From: Lumbricus terrestris
Taxonomy: Eukaryota > Annelida > Clitellata > Crassiclitellata > Lumbricidae
NCBI GenBank assembly: GCA_949752735.1
Contig: OX457047.1
Coordinates: 39,522,995 to 39,586,994 of the forward strand
Length of the DNA stretch: 64,000 nucleotides
Direction: 5' to 3'
A program made the position numbers and the translations under genes. The notes under the pieces were generated by a model. The model did not search any database, was not told where the DNA came from, and saw only the letters and a list, made by a program, of their open reading frames with translations. Shown in pieces: positions 44,434-57,100 of this stretch (positions are counted from its first letter, which is position 1; each line of letters starts with the position of its first letter).

Positions 44434-45971
44434 CTTAAAGGCCAAGCTTGACATTCCAGATTCTCGTGGTAGAATAATGAATAATATATTAATGGGCGTG
44501 GCTAATAGAACCAATGACCGGCTGCTTGAAGTTTGGCTGACAGAGATACCTATCCCCATGAGGTTAATCTGGGTCGACTGCACACAACTTAGGTGACTTG
44601 CTGGAGTCATATGCAGATTAGCTAGGCCGTGTATATTGTATACCAAGATCAATCCACACACCTTGATTGTATACGTTACCCAAGACCTCTGACTTGCTGG
44701 CTTGACCAGTGTATTCACATAGAGCCTATCTGTACACACTCATTATACTGTTGGCTTATAAGACTGACCATTTGAGATACTCAAGTATAAATAGCTGAAG
44801 TTCATTGTGAGGTGACTCAATAGCAATGGCGATATATATATATTATGTGTGTGTATATATATATATATAAACATGCATATGTGTGTGTGTGTCTGTGGGT
44901 GGGGAACTGGGGATGCGTACAGAGCCTTCTATTACTAACAGTAATAAAAGGCTCTGAATACAAGTATACGCAGGTATACACGAACTATAGCTTATAATCA
45001 GCGTAGGACTTCACCAAATCATCTAAGCCGGTGGACACTGCTGGCCTAGATAATACCCCAGGGACTAGCTATCAATAACAATGGTCATACCTGTAAACAT
45101 TAGGGGAATGACCTTGGTACAGGTCAGCCTAACTTGAAGTAGATGTGCATTTTCATTGCAATGAACACTGAATAGGCTTCATTGGTGGTGTAGGAGTAGG
45201 CCTACCAAGGTGTAGCTGAAAGGCTTGAAAAATGTTTGTGTAGGTCTAGGTCCATTTTCATGGCAATAGGAATAACTTCCTTTTTTGGACGGTTCCAATT
45301 TACTTTATGCACTGGCAGCTTTCACTGTAATAAGTCTATTTGTTCAAGTAGCCTAATTTATATAATTTTTGAAATACATATAATTATATAGTCTTAGCTG
45401 ATTAATATCAGATTACATTGATATTACTATGCAACAGATTGCTAAGTTGCTAAACTTGACCTCGCTGCACTTGGGACTGAATTCCACGGTTAGCCTGGAA
45501 ATACACAGGCGCTCTAGAAATCAACGAATGAGCATAAACCCTCTACACACAGGACCTAACCATGGCATGATGGCACCGGTTTACAATACACACGCGCGCG
45601 CGCACGGACACACACACATAGGCCTATAGGCCTATATAATTACATACACCTAAATATATACACATGCGCGTGTTTGTGTGTGTAGATATATGTGAATATA
45701 TAGGTATACACTGCTCAAGATTCTGCTAGCTGCAGCCAGCAAGTCAGAGGTCTTGGGTACCGTATACAATATACACGGCCTAGCTAATCTGCATATGACT
45801 CCAGCAAGTCACCTAAGTTGTGTGCAGTCGACCCAGATTAACCTCATGGGGATAGGTATCTCTGTCAGCCAAACTTCAAGCAGCCGGTCATTGGTTCTAT
45901 TAGCCACGCCCATTAATATATTATTCATTATTCTACCACGAGAATCTGGAATGTCAAGCTTGGCCTTTAAG
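44434..45971. repeat. Inverted repeat: arms of about 240-270 bp around a 1-kb spacer
   Basis: 44434-44702 and 45734-45971 are reverse complements with few mismatches, apart from about 30 extra bases in the left arm near 44645-44675. The spacer holds TA/CA repeats and a 35-bp perfect-looking hairpin (44921-44955). No coding content. Confidence 0.9.
44921..44955. other. 35-bp stem-loop
   Basis: AGAGCCTTCTATTAC pairs with GTAATAAAAGGCTCT around TAACA. Function unknown. Confidence 0.7.
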
Positions 45972-47630
45972 CGCATATCATTGTCAGAAAATAGTATTCG
46001 TGGAATTTTGAATGTCGAGTTTGAATGCATTTTGTAAAACTGACTTTGGGGTAACTACGGAAACAGTTTCACCTGCAAATACTTGAGAAACATTTCTTAG
46101 CTGTAGACTAACGTGTCGTCAAGCGTTCAATAAGTGACTTGTTATTATTATTATTGCTGTGTTGTTGCAAAAGATGTGAAAATAGCAGAAATAAATACTT
46201 GCGTAGGATTATGTACTACCATGGGCGCCTGGACGTAAGAAGGGCAAGAGGGAGCACTTGCCCCTTGCTGGAAAATTTACACCCAATTTTTAACTAGCAC
46301 CCTTTGACTTTTAATCAATTTATTTGCGCTAATCATACAAAATTTGAAACTGAGAAATTTACATTTAGAAACCTGTGTGAAACACATAATTATTTTAATT
46401 AATTTCCTGCTTTGCCTTTTTTAAGCCCTTGATAACAAAATCTAAACGTGTTTACTGTGTTTTACCCCTCTTGCAAAAATATCTTTGGGCGCCCATGTAT
46501 AGACCTACCGTACTAGTCTACCGTACTACTGTTTCTAATTTTACAGCATTTCTTTGGTGATCAATACTTTGTTGAAAATCATGATTCATTTACAATGAAA
46601 AAACCATGTATCAAATGAGTTTTTACTATCTAGAGTAAGGAACTGTGAATCACATTTTCCGTTAAAAATAGGTCAATGCTAATGTAGTCTATGTAGACCT
46701 ACCAGTAATTTTTTGCAGTTTAAAAATTAATTAAGCTAAAAGTGAAGTTAATTTAACAGAATTAAAATAGCACAAATATTTTGTAATTGAAATCTAAGAC
46801 TAATCAATATTGATATCATGACGTTGTTTTCGATTCGCATACAGAAGCCTGCAGCTCCTTGGACTCCCTACTCCAAAGGTCATCTTGAGTTGACGTTTAA
46901 TCTATTTACCCAGCTGTGATCTATTGACATAGCTGTGACCTAGTCATCCTGTTGTTACCTACCGACAGGGATGCCACTCATATATCTTTTCACACCTAGA
47001 TATAGGCTTTTTTCGACAGAAAAAATGGGCGATCACGTCCTCCCACGCCCCCCCCCAGGAGCCCGAATTCCACTCCCAAGCAGAGGACTAGATTACTGCT
47101 GCCCATCTGCGCCAATTCTGGGTGTTTATTCTTAGTCCATTCATCCAGCAGACTATAATAACTGTTCTGTTAAATTGTGTTAATAGACAACCTTATTAGG
47201 TCACTCGAGATCTTCGGCTCGAGCGCAATCTTGTCTGCTTATAATGGCTATTCGTAAAGCCACAAATATGCCACCGAAAGGTCGACGACTCTAGATTTAG
47301 GGCGTGTGACCAGCTATAAAGTGGGAGTGCGCGCCGCTATTAGCAGCCTATAGCCTAGCTAATAGACGCTTTTGCCTATTATAGGCCTAGGCATAAATAG
47401 CAAACTGGCTGAGAGCAGCCTATGATAGCCTATTAATTTCTGTTTATCGCCATAATGATAATTTACATATTCACGTCTTGCATTCATTCTATGTAGGCAA
47501 TAAAATGTAATAACGGTATTTATGTAGGCATATCTGTTTAATTATATGATCGATATAATTTTCGCCAAAAAGTGACGCAGCGTCTGTACACATGTATATA
47601 AACTAATTATGTAATAGAATGCACGTGAAA
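45972..47630. other. Intergenic stretch with one MITE-like element
   Basis: Inverted ends CATGGGCGCC and GGGCGCCCATG bound 46220-46497 (see separate entry). One-ended TIR-like AGGGATGCCACTC lies near 46968. No gene seen. Confidence 0.45.
46220..46497. mobile_element. MITE-like element (278 bp), family unclear
   Basis: CATGGGCGCCTGGAC at the left and TTTGGGCGCCCATG at the right are inverted. No convincing target duplication. Confidence 0.55.
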
Positions 47631-47894
47631 CAGTGGCGTAGCCAGGAATATATGATGGGGTGGGGTTATGGTCTGGCCGGATGCCCTTCCTGACACCAAC
47701 CCAACAGTATTAGGCCTATAGTAAATAAAAAGGGAATAAAGTAACAAAAGAGAATAAAAGAAAAACAATTGTTACTAGGCCTACAAGCAATTTTTTAAAA
47801 TTTTATTTAAGTGGATAAATAACCTGTTAAAAAGCCTTTTCCTAAGCCATTTTTAACAGTTTAACCCCCGAATTCCCCCTTCTTTGCGCCACTG
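47631..47894. mobile_element. hAT-type MITE (264 bp) with 8-bp target duplication
   Basis: Ends CAGTGGCGTAGCC and TTTGCGCCACTG, flanked by ACGTGAAA at 47623-47630 and 47895-47902. Confidence 0.92.
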
Positions 47895-48885
47895 ACGTGA
47901 AAACTTCATGACAGACCGAATTCGTGGAAATTCTGGCTGTGACAATAATAATTGTCATCAGTGCCGTTCAAAACTGGTGGAGATATGAATAGCGCATTTC
48001 GCTGTAGAAAGAAATCTGCCACCGGAGGACAGACACACAATAAGATACCGTAAACACACATTCATATTGGCATTCAGAGTATTGACGCGATGACGTCACC
48101 GCTCTCTGCGCCCGGCTTGGAGTAGAACTAGTACCTAATGACATCCGTTCACAGGCGCCGGGCGGGCAGTGAAGGAAGGAGGAGGGAGGCAGAGAGGGGA
48201 CTGCCTTGGTAATGTCAATGGCCCTCAGCGGGAGTTTGGCTTTCGATCCCGTCTGAGCTCTCTAGTGGCAGCTTAAACCAAAGACCTTGCTTAAACCTAA
48301 GGTCTTTAATGGAAATCGGGATTAGAGGACCGCACCTAGCTCAGAAGGCTATGCATTGCACGTAGACTAACAGATGTGGTTGAAAGCTAAATAATTGCTA
48401 CAGTTCTAAACAAGACCAAAATTTATAGACCAAGATCCAGAATACGACAGCCAAGATTATTATCGTTCAAGACCAAGGACAAAGACCGATTATTAAAACC
48501 CAAAATCACAAATGTACGGACTTTGTGGCAATAGGCTTATGCTATTCCTATTTACGACCTTGTAAAGTTATTTTGATACAAAAAGCCGGTAGTTTAAAAA
48601 ATTGTAGTGTGATATAATCATCTACATCAGTCACATATTAAATGCTTATAAAATTCTACAAATATCATCAGGCCTAACTCGCAGCAAGTTCTGCCTCCCC
48701 TCCCCCACACACACCATCAAGTTTTGCCTCTGCTGAGGCAGCTGAGCACATTTTTCTCCAGGGACGGAGATGTTCGTGGGAGGCAAAAAACTTTACATTT
48801 GGGAAAAATCCTATTCCAATTTCTGATCCACAGGACTTCCTTAATAAAAAAGTCTCATGTTGCACCCATAATTTATAAGCCTAGT

Positions 48886-49476
48886 CAGGGTGGATCCAGA
48901 GGGACCAATCCGGCCATGCTCCCCGCATTTAGAAATGTCTTTATTTTTGACCAGCTATTCTGGCTCTGAAAGTTGACGCGCCTCCCCCCCATGAGTAGTT
49001 CCGCAGACCCTCTCCCCAAACCCACGGAAGTCCGCATACGAAATCCATACGACTAAAAAAGGCCATCAACTTTTTTGGCTGATAGGCTAATTTGATAAAA
49101 ATTGCATATTTTCTTGGGAACTGGAGACAAATGCAGTGGCCGGCGCTAGGGGGTCTAGGTCTAAGCTCCCCTACCAAAGACCAAGCCCCCTAAAAAAAGG
49201 CCATCCGGTTTTTTGCATAGCATTTCCACGATTTTCGACCGGACGGATAAAAAAGGTCGTCAGAAATTTTGGCGGCTGAAAATGGAAAATTTCCTCCGGG
49301 CTTCAACCCCCTCCCAAAACTGAAATCCTGGCGCCGCCATTGGACAAATGACAAAACAGAAACAAAAAAAGGTCATCAGATTTTTCGGCGACCATGCGCA
49401 AGACGGAAATTGTTCTCTGTCCCAAGACCGACACTTTTGGCCCCCCCCTCTTCGAAAATTTCTGTATCCGCCCTTG
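48886..49476. mobile_element. hAT-type non-autonomous element (591 bp) hosting a nested MITE
   Basis: Ends CAGGGTGGATCCAGA and TCTGTATCCGCCCTTG, flanked by AGCCTAGT at 48878-48885 and 49477-49484. A second element (49134-49342) is inserted in it. Confidence 0.88.
49134..49342. mobile_element. Nested hAT-type MITE (209 bp)
   Basis: Ends CAGTGGCCGGCGCTAGG and CCTGGCGCCGCCATTG, flanked by GACAAATG at 49126-49133 and 49343-49350, inside the 48886-49476 element and so younger than it. Confidence 0.88.
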
Positions 49477-49524
49477 AGCCTAGTGCCCGTGTAGAAGTTA
49501 TGCACGCTACGTACGTGTGGGCGC

Positions 49525-49728
49525 GGGGTATTATAGTGATGGGTTCGGTGCCTTGGAGCCGGAGGGTCCCTGGTTCGAATCCACCTCAAGCCGCCGCGTG
49601 GAGACGACCTTGAGCAAGTCCTTTACTCACAATTACTGCACTCACAAATTCAAATTGTTACAATTACAGTGTTAGCGTTGTAGTCGGGAGGACCTTTGAG
49701 TTGAGAGCTTGAAAGGGCGCTACAGCAA
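49525..49728 (+). mobile_element. tRNA-derived SINE, family A
   Basis: Head GTGATGGGTTCGGTGCCTTG, B box GGTTCGAATCC, tail GAGAGCTTGAAAGGGCGCTA. The middle carries a small ACTCACAAATT duplication. Confidence 0.82.
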
Positions 49729-50041
49729 AATAATGCGAGAAAGTAAATACATCTCTATATATGACCTATAGAGGTTCTAGACCCTTGGAGATACTGAAGC
49801 CTGTCTGGCGTGGCTTCGCTGTCAATGTGACCTTGAGCATGATAACAACCTAGACGCTGATAAAAGAGCGCTGGCCGTCATGGTTGACCGTGTGCTGAGG
49901 TCGTCAGGCTGCAGCTGTGATAAGATTGTTAGCGCGACCCTTCGTCGTTTTACGCCTGTAAATCGTTTAACATCAGTAGGCTAAATGCGAAACATCGAAG
50001 ACCCAAGGCCATACTCGTGATCAAGACCACATGATGTGCAC

Positions 50042-50352
50042 CATGGGCGGAGTTTATCAGAGGTTATGGGGGGCTAAGCCCCCCCAAGAAGGCCCATGCA
50101 GATTCATTTTCCACCGTGTAAATGGTATCTTTTCCCGGGCTTAGCCCCCACCCAAGAACTTTCAATCGAATGACTAAAAAAAGCCACCGACTATTTTTGT
50201 CTGCGAAAATAGTAATTTTAATGAGATTTGAACCTGACGACTAAAAAAGGTCATCAACTTTTTTGACCGAGAAAATATTTTTGCCGGCGCTCGTTCTGAA
50301 CCAAGTTTTTTTTAGCCTCTTCCCCCCAGAACGGAATCAAACTCCGCCCATG
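50042..50352. mobile_element. hAT-type MITE (311 bp) with 8-bp target duplication
   Basis: Ends CATGGGCGGAGTTT and AAACTCCGCCCATG, flanked by ATGTGCAC at 50034-50041 and 50353-50360. Sister copy of 19546-19842; both carry GACTAAAAAAGGTCATCAAC-like subterminal repeats. Confidence 0.94.
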
Positions 50353-50827
50353 ATGTGCACGCTCCGGACCAAGACTGTAAACGCAAGACGAGGACCAGGA
50401 TCATAAGGTCAACACCAAGACCGGCCGCGGCCGATGACTAAGGCCGATACCTCTATTAAAATTACTGCCAACTAGTCTTACTAAATCCCCGAGGGAGCCA
50501 CCTCTGGTTTAGAATTATAAATTTACAGGGAAACGCGCAAATACCATGAAATTGTCATTGACGCACGAAATTCTTCTCGCGCGTGAGAAATTACTAATAA
50601 TTCTTCAGGCGCTTCCTTTCCCATCCGATGCGACTTTCTCCTTTAGCGTACCCTAATATGTCATCAAATTGAGGACGCAAGGAATGTCTCAGCGTATGGG
50701 GGCGTGGCGTTCAGATGTCACTCAAGGCGTTTCCGGCCATGACTCACGCAGCGGCGTCACACGCCGGGCGACTAATAAGACAGGTGAGCGCGGTATTTAT
50801 TATCCAAAGCAATGCAATGCCATAGAG

Positions 50828-50836
50828 TATATAATA
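50828..50836 (+). promoter_or_regulatory. TATA-like box of the tropomyosin short-isoform promoter
   Basis: TATATAATA, about 190 bp before the start codon, would put transcription start near 50860 and give a 5' UTR of about 165 nt. Support is position and motif only. Confidence 0.35.
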
Positions 50837-51024
50837 GGCACTAGAAGATCATCCGTCCGTATCAGAAATTCGCTTGAGCTTTTAGTGTCGTGGCGGGTCA
50901 AGTAACTTCTTCTACTCGAGGCTTTATATTGCGAACGAGGCGTCTTACAGAGCGGTTCGTTGCTTTTCGGAGTTGAATTAAAGTTTGTTTTCGAATTATT
51001 AATATTATTATTCTATTAGAAAAG

Positions 51025-51165
51025 ATGGCTAGTCCTGCTGGTTCTGGGGTCATGGCGACGCTTAAACAGAAGATGCAGGGGCTGAGGGACGAGATGGAGA
51101 AATACAGGGACATGTACGAAGACAAGTGTAAAGAAACGGAAGAAGAAAAGGCAAAACTGGCCTCA
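51025..51165 (+). CDS. TPM: Tropomyosin first exon (1b-like)
   Basis: ATG context AAAAGATGG is favourable. Encodes MASPAGSGVMATLKQKMQGL then a charged coiled coil ending KAKLAS, with a strong GTAAGT donor. The Ala/Ser/Gly-rich first nine residues before the heptads are typical of short-isoform starts. Confidence 0.9.
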
Positions 51166-54100
51166 GTAAGTACACAATTGCAGACCATTCTCTCTAACAA
51201 ATCATCCAATAAATAAGCAAAATATATCATAAGACAAGTATTTAATCGTACACGCCGTATTGGTGTAAAGAAGAATGTAAAATTTTGTGACTTGAAAGTA
51301 CATTGTGTGTATGTGTGTGTATCACAGTGTATGTGTGTGTGTAAGTGTGTGTATGTGTGTGTATGTGTGTGTGTCTGTCTGTTTGTCTGTCTGGCTATTT
51401 GTAAATGAAATTCAATAAAATACAACACAACTGTAATTACTTTGGTAACACCGTCCTGCCTTGCAATGTTCTGGAGTGTTTAAATAATTGTATCATCAAG
51501 AAGGGGCAAACATCATGGCCCTCAAACACTGAGGGATATGATTTAAACTGGAATCTCTACCTCAGCTTTCCATTGGTTGAAGTTTGCAAGGCAGCTCTAA
51601 GAACTTTATAGGTGTGGTCTATGCATATGTTAATATGTTACAAGTAAGCAAGTAAATGCTGACCAGGTTAGTGGTTATGTGCTGTGTGTGGTTTATTAAT
51701 TTAAAATAACACTAGAACACTTTATCACCAAATCACCTCTTGGATGACCTCAAATCTCCTCTGCCTTAACCCCTCCAAGACAGAATTTATACTAATTGGC
51801 CTCAGAGAACAACTCAAGAAAATTCCTGATCCCTCTATTTCCTTCAACAATGACTCTTCTTCCAACCACACTTTCTCCGCAAATTCTCCTGTCCGAAATC
51901 TAGGTGTAATCTTTGACCAGCATCTTAGCTTCTCCGACCACATAACCCAACTTTCCCGCACCTGTTTCATGCACATACGAGATCTCCGCAGAATCCGACC
52001 TATGCTCGACTTTAAAACTGCATCCACAATAGCCACATCCATAGTTCATGCGAAACTTGATTACTGCAACTCTCTCTTCCTAAACATTGATATAACCCAA
52101 ATTAACCGCCTCCAAGCTATCCAGAATGCCCTCGCCCGTGCAGTGACGAAAACCCCCAAACGTCACCACATCACTCCTGTCCTGAAATCACTTCACTGGC
52201 TCAAAATACCTGAACGCATCGAATACAAAGTCCTCTCACTCACTTACAATACACTTCAATCATCCCAGCCGTTCTACCTTCGTCAGTTGTTCACCATCCA
52301 GCCACCTCGTTCAACACGCTCCTCATCCTCCATTACACTGCTTCGCCCTCCCATCACTTCATCACTGAAATTCGCAAACCGCTCCATAGCCATTGCCGTT
52401 CCACCTCTCTGGAACAAACTTCCGCCAGCACTTCGGGAAACATCCGACCCATCATACGAACTCACCAAAACTCCACCTCTCGCTATCTCCCCACAGGTCT
52501 TTCACTCAAAACTGAAAACATTGCTCTTTCACAAATCCTATCCTGATTCTTCCTCTTCTCCTCACATCCCTCGCCATTTCAACTCTAAACATCACCCACC
52601 TTAGCCGTCCATCTATCTGCCTGCCTGACTCTCCGGACTTGACCCGCTGCCTATCGATTTTGTTTTGATTGAGCGCCTGTGAATAAGCTGGTTCCCGCGA
52701 CTTGGCTTTTGTGGGCGCTGTAGAAGTCTCGAGATTACGATTACGATTACGATTAAATCATATAGTCTAATTGTGGGCAATATACTGTTTTGATACCTGT
52801 GAGTTGCCCACCTGTTATGAAATTAATCATCATCTCAAATCACCCAGTGATGTGTGTTTTATGTGTATACACCCAATCAACAGGTCAGTGGGAAGTGTCA
52901 TCACATGTCTGTGTTTACCATACATGTTTGTGTGTTTTGAAATAAACACATCACAGTCACAATTTGGAAATGTGATATGTTTCTTGTAATTTATTTGTCT
53001 GTGCAATGCAGCAAAGTTTGGACATGTGATATCTGTGCCATAGATCTGTGAACAGTTTGGAGGATAAACAGGTCTTGAAATTGGACATTGCCCAAGATGG
53101 CAGCAGCAGCAGCAGGCTGGCTCTCTAGTCTGCCCTCACTAGGCCAACGTTAATAGGGCTTTAAGTAGTTCCCACAGCTGTCAACTTCAGTAACTGACTC
53201 ATGTTAGTTAATCCCTGAAGAAAACCCTCTGGTCTCTTTACACATGTCTTCTAAACACACGAAAGTCCTGTAGGTATTTAAGTTAATGGAAGGGTATCTT
53301 ATATACCTCCTGTAATTTCTTGAAAGTTTATGTGTCTGTGTATGAGATGATCTTTCCTAATCCTTGCATGAATATTTGTCTTCTGTCGGAGCTATGATTG
53401 ATTAGTGATTTACATTGTGTCACTGTTTACTTCTCAAGGCATCAACTGATTAACCTTCTTCATTCATTCATTCATTCAAGAAGGTTTTTAATTGGTTGTT
53501 TTGATAAAACAATAAGAGCAGCCGTTAGACTTTTATTTATTAGTTGGTACTATATTTGTTAAACACCTGTTAAGAAACTGCTAATTGGGAAGGCAAACCT
53601 CATGCTTGCCTTCCCAATTTATAATAAACAAATATATATATATAATAATGATATATAATCATATATAATACATGTGGGGCACGGTGGTGTAGTGGATATG
53701 TTCGTTGCTTTGCAGCCGAGGGTTACAGGTTCGAATCCACCTCAAGTCGCCGCGTAGGGATCTTGGGCAAGTCCATCACTCCCACTTGCTCAGTGCTTTG
53801 GTGTGAAACTCCAATGCAGTGTCCGCGCTGTAGTCGAGAGCGCCTCTCGGTAGAGCTTGAAGGGGCGCTATAACAAGTGCACATACATACATGGTTATAG
53901 TCTCCTTCCCAGTTGCTGCCTCAAGACTTGAGCAAATTCCTAACTCACATGGTGCAGCACCATTGATAACAGCACTTAACAAATGACTAATAAATAAAAA
54001 CAATAATGGTCCAGTGTGCGTGTGGGTGAATGAATATTCAGCGGATTATGAAATGAATATTCAACGGATTATGAAATGAATATTCAACAGATTATGAAAT

Positions 54101-57100
54101 GAATATTCAACGGATTATGAAATGAATATTCAACGTATTATGAAATGAATATTCAACGGATTATGAAATGAATATTCAACGGATTATGAAATGAATATTC
54201 AATGGACAATGAAATGAATATTCAACAGATTATGTATGTTATTGACATGTCTCTACAATAAAATTTTGATAGCAATTGGTGACTTAAAGAATATTAAAGA
54301 TTATCTTCATCGTATGATCATGACGTAACGAGATGTTTGACGAACTTCTGTAGATCGAGGTAGAAGTCGACACGCTGACGAGACGACTGCGTCTTGTGGA
54401 GGATGAGAACGAACAAACTCTGTCACGACTTCAGTCCGCCACCGAGAAATTCAGCGAACTTTCATCACACGCCGACGAAAGTGAAAGGTACTTTTGAATG
54501 CATGCAGGATACTTTACTTTGATTGCGGAATACTTTCTACTTTGATTGCGGAATACTTTTTACTTTGATTGCGGAATACTTTTTACTTTGATTGCGGAAT
54601 ACTTTTAATGGGCCTAGAACAACATAATTATAATCTAGGATTCGTAATTTATATTGATCAAATGATGGATTTTTATAATTAAAAGTACTGGTAAGGCTTT
54701 TCTGCTGATTTATTTTGCGCAATGCTCAACACTCGTCTAACATGATTGTAGCATATTTCATTGCACCCATATTAGAGTAGATAGTTTACACACTTGCTTA
54801 GCACTCTTCTGCTTGATGCCCCCCCCACCCCACACCATTGCTCTCAAAGTCTTCAGAGTGATATTTTAAATGAAAAATCTTAATATCAATATTAATTAAG
54901 ATTAACTGGTTTCTGTACAGAGCACGAAAATCTTTGGAGAACAAGCAGAACTATGACGAAGACAAAATGTTTGAATTGGAGCAGTCGTCTAAAGATGCAA
55001 GAGAGGCAGCAAATGAAGCCGAAAGAAAGTTAAACGAAGTTAGTAGCGGACTATTATTTACCTTTAGTTTTTCATCTAGAAGGTGGACGAGTGCATGTTA
55101 GAGAGAGAGGTCTGTGGTACTGAGTGCTTTGGCTCTGTTTCACTGTTGACAATGCTTTGTCAATGCTAGATGTCTGTCTGCTTTGGCTTATAAAAAATTA
55201 TAGCCAATGTATTTGCCATGCGTAGCCTGCTTTCTCAACAGGCCTGTCCCTTCTTTCTGGAGTTACTGTGGGCTGGGGCTTTGTCGTCAGGTTGTGGGAG
55301 GTTATTAGGGGAGTTAAATGACCTCATCTTTTTAAAAGCTCACTGAGGTCACTTTGGAGTGAGTGATTTGCTTTTTGCTCTTTAACCACACCCTGTCATA
55401 TCAAGGATGATTAGTATCACCCTCCTCATTTCTTCAGACTTGGGACTGGCACTGCCAAAGTACGAGCAGTGGCGGAGTTATGAGTGATTGATTTATGTGC
55501 ATTGAGCTCTTCAAAGGGGTAGATCTGAATTGAGAAATTTTTAGTAGACTCTGGCAGACAAGTTCATATTTAATGGGTTTAGAGTAAGGATGACACTCTC
55601 AGATTGCAAAGCGGAAGATAGGCAGGCATTGCTACCCTCCCAAAGGTTGCTACCATCCCAAGGGTTACTACTCATCCTTTCATGTGTCAAATGATGTTGG
55701 TAAAATGATCAGTAGAATTGGGTGGGAACCTTGCATGGCTGCCAGACAGTTTAATTCGACTCCTGTATTTACGATCATTGGTTCATACCATGCATTGCTA
55801 TCAAACGGAGTTCATGTTAGTTTGAAATAATATATGAAGATCATAATGATGTAAGTTTCATTGCACCATGTCTATGACTTGTCGGTCATTGATGTCTTTG
55901 AGGCATGAGTGACAAACCCGGTTGGTATGTGAAATGTTCGGTCTTCACGTGATGTATGCGGTTGCTACGTGAAATATGTGTCGTTGGATATATATCTGAG
56001 TTCTGCGGTCATTATCTAAGGTCTGCAGTCACTGCATGAGACGTTGGTCATTATGTGAATTAAGTAGTCATTCCCTGAGGAGCTCAATGTTTAATTGATG
56101 AGTAAGCTAATTGCTATGCAATATTTGATCGGTGTCAAATGTCTCGTTTATGTTATTTTATGACCACTGTTGCAACGTGTACATGCAAACTATGGAAAAG
56201 TAAATAAGTCTGAATGGGGTTTCTAATTTGTCTGTACTTCTCAATTTTCAAAGTCTCGCACAACATGGTCATCGTCCTCTTCAGTTTAAGCCAGGTTTTT
56301 GTAAATAAGTGAGTAAGAATATAATTTACCGGTATTAGACCAATTAGGCTACTGACCAAATTTTTACTTCTAGTAAGATCAATACGTGCTTCATATCATT
56401 AATCTTTATGCTCTTCGAAAACGTTTTTTACTAGTCCTTATCTTTTGGCGATTTGTAACTGTTATGTTATGATTAATTACCTGTTATTCCCTGAATTTCC
56501 CTCAATAAAATGAAAATAGATTTATCATTTCGGTGTACAGACAACCTAGTCTCACAGGCAGTTGGTTATCTGATCAAGACATGCTGTCTTGATTCAACCC
56601 TTATGTATCATCACCTGGTGATAAAAGTTTGACAACCCTGGGTTCTGATGAATAGGTTGCCTGTCAAATCAAGGGCTGCTTCTAATATTATATTAGTCGT
56701 CATGGGTCTTGTTATGTCGGTGTTTTCGAGAATATTCGGCATCGTTTTGATGTTCATTTTTTATGAACTAGTTGTGTACGTCTTGTCTTATCGACGAAGA
56801 AAGTAATCACTAAATTCGATTGTAAAAAATACAACTTCAATTTGATATCACTCTCCTTGCATAGCTCAGCACACACGCCTTGACGGTGCAACTGCAATCG
56901 TATTGGAGAGCAATTGTGAGTGAAGGACTTGATCAAGGTCCATACACAGTATATCCGCCTAGGACGACCGCTCTAACCCACCGGAATATTGTTGTTTTAT
57001 TCCACAAGTTGTGTAGGCCGGTGTCACGAAATAGAGTATCCCCCGTATTAATTGTATCCCCCAAAATAAAAAAAAGTCGATAAAACCGCTTCCGTTTGTA

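Noticed and set aside
50669..50905. ORF of 78 residues upstream of tropomyosin
   Set aside because: Overlaps the likely promoter and 5' UTR of the tropomyosin short form; no domain seen.
53675..53760. Possible tRNA gene (B box GGTTCGAATCC)
   Set aside because: It is the head of a SINE: the body and tail follow at once and the same head occurs in other copies; no proper cloverleaf was established.
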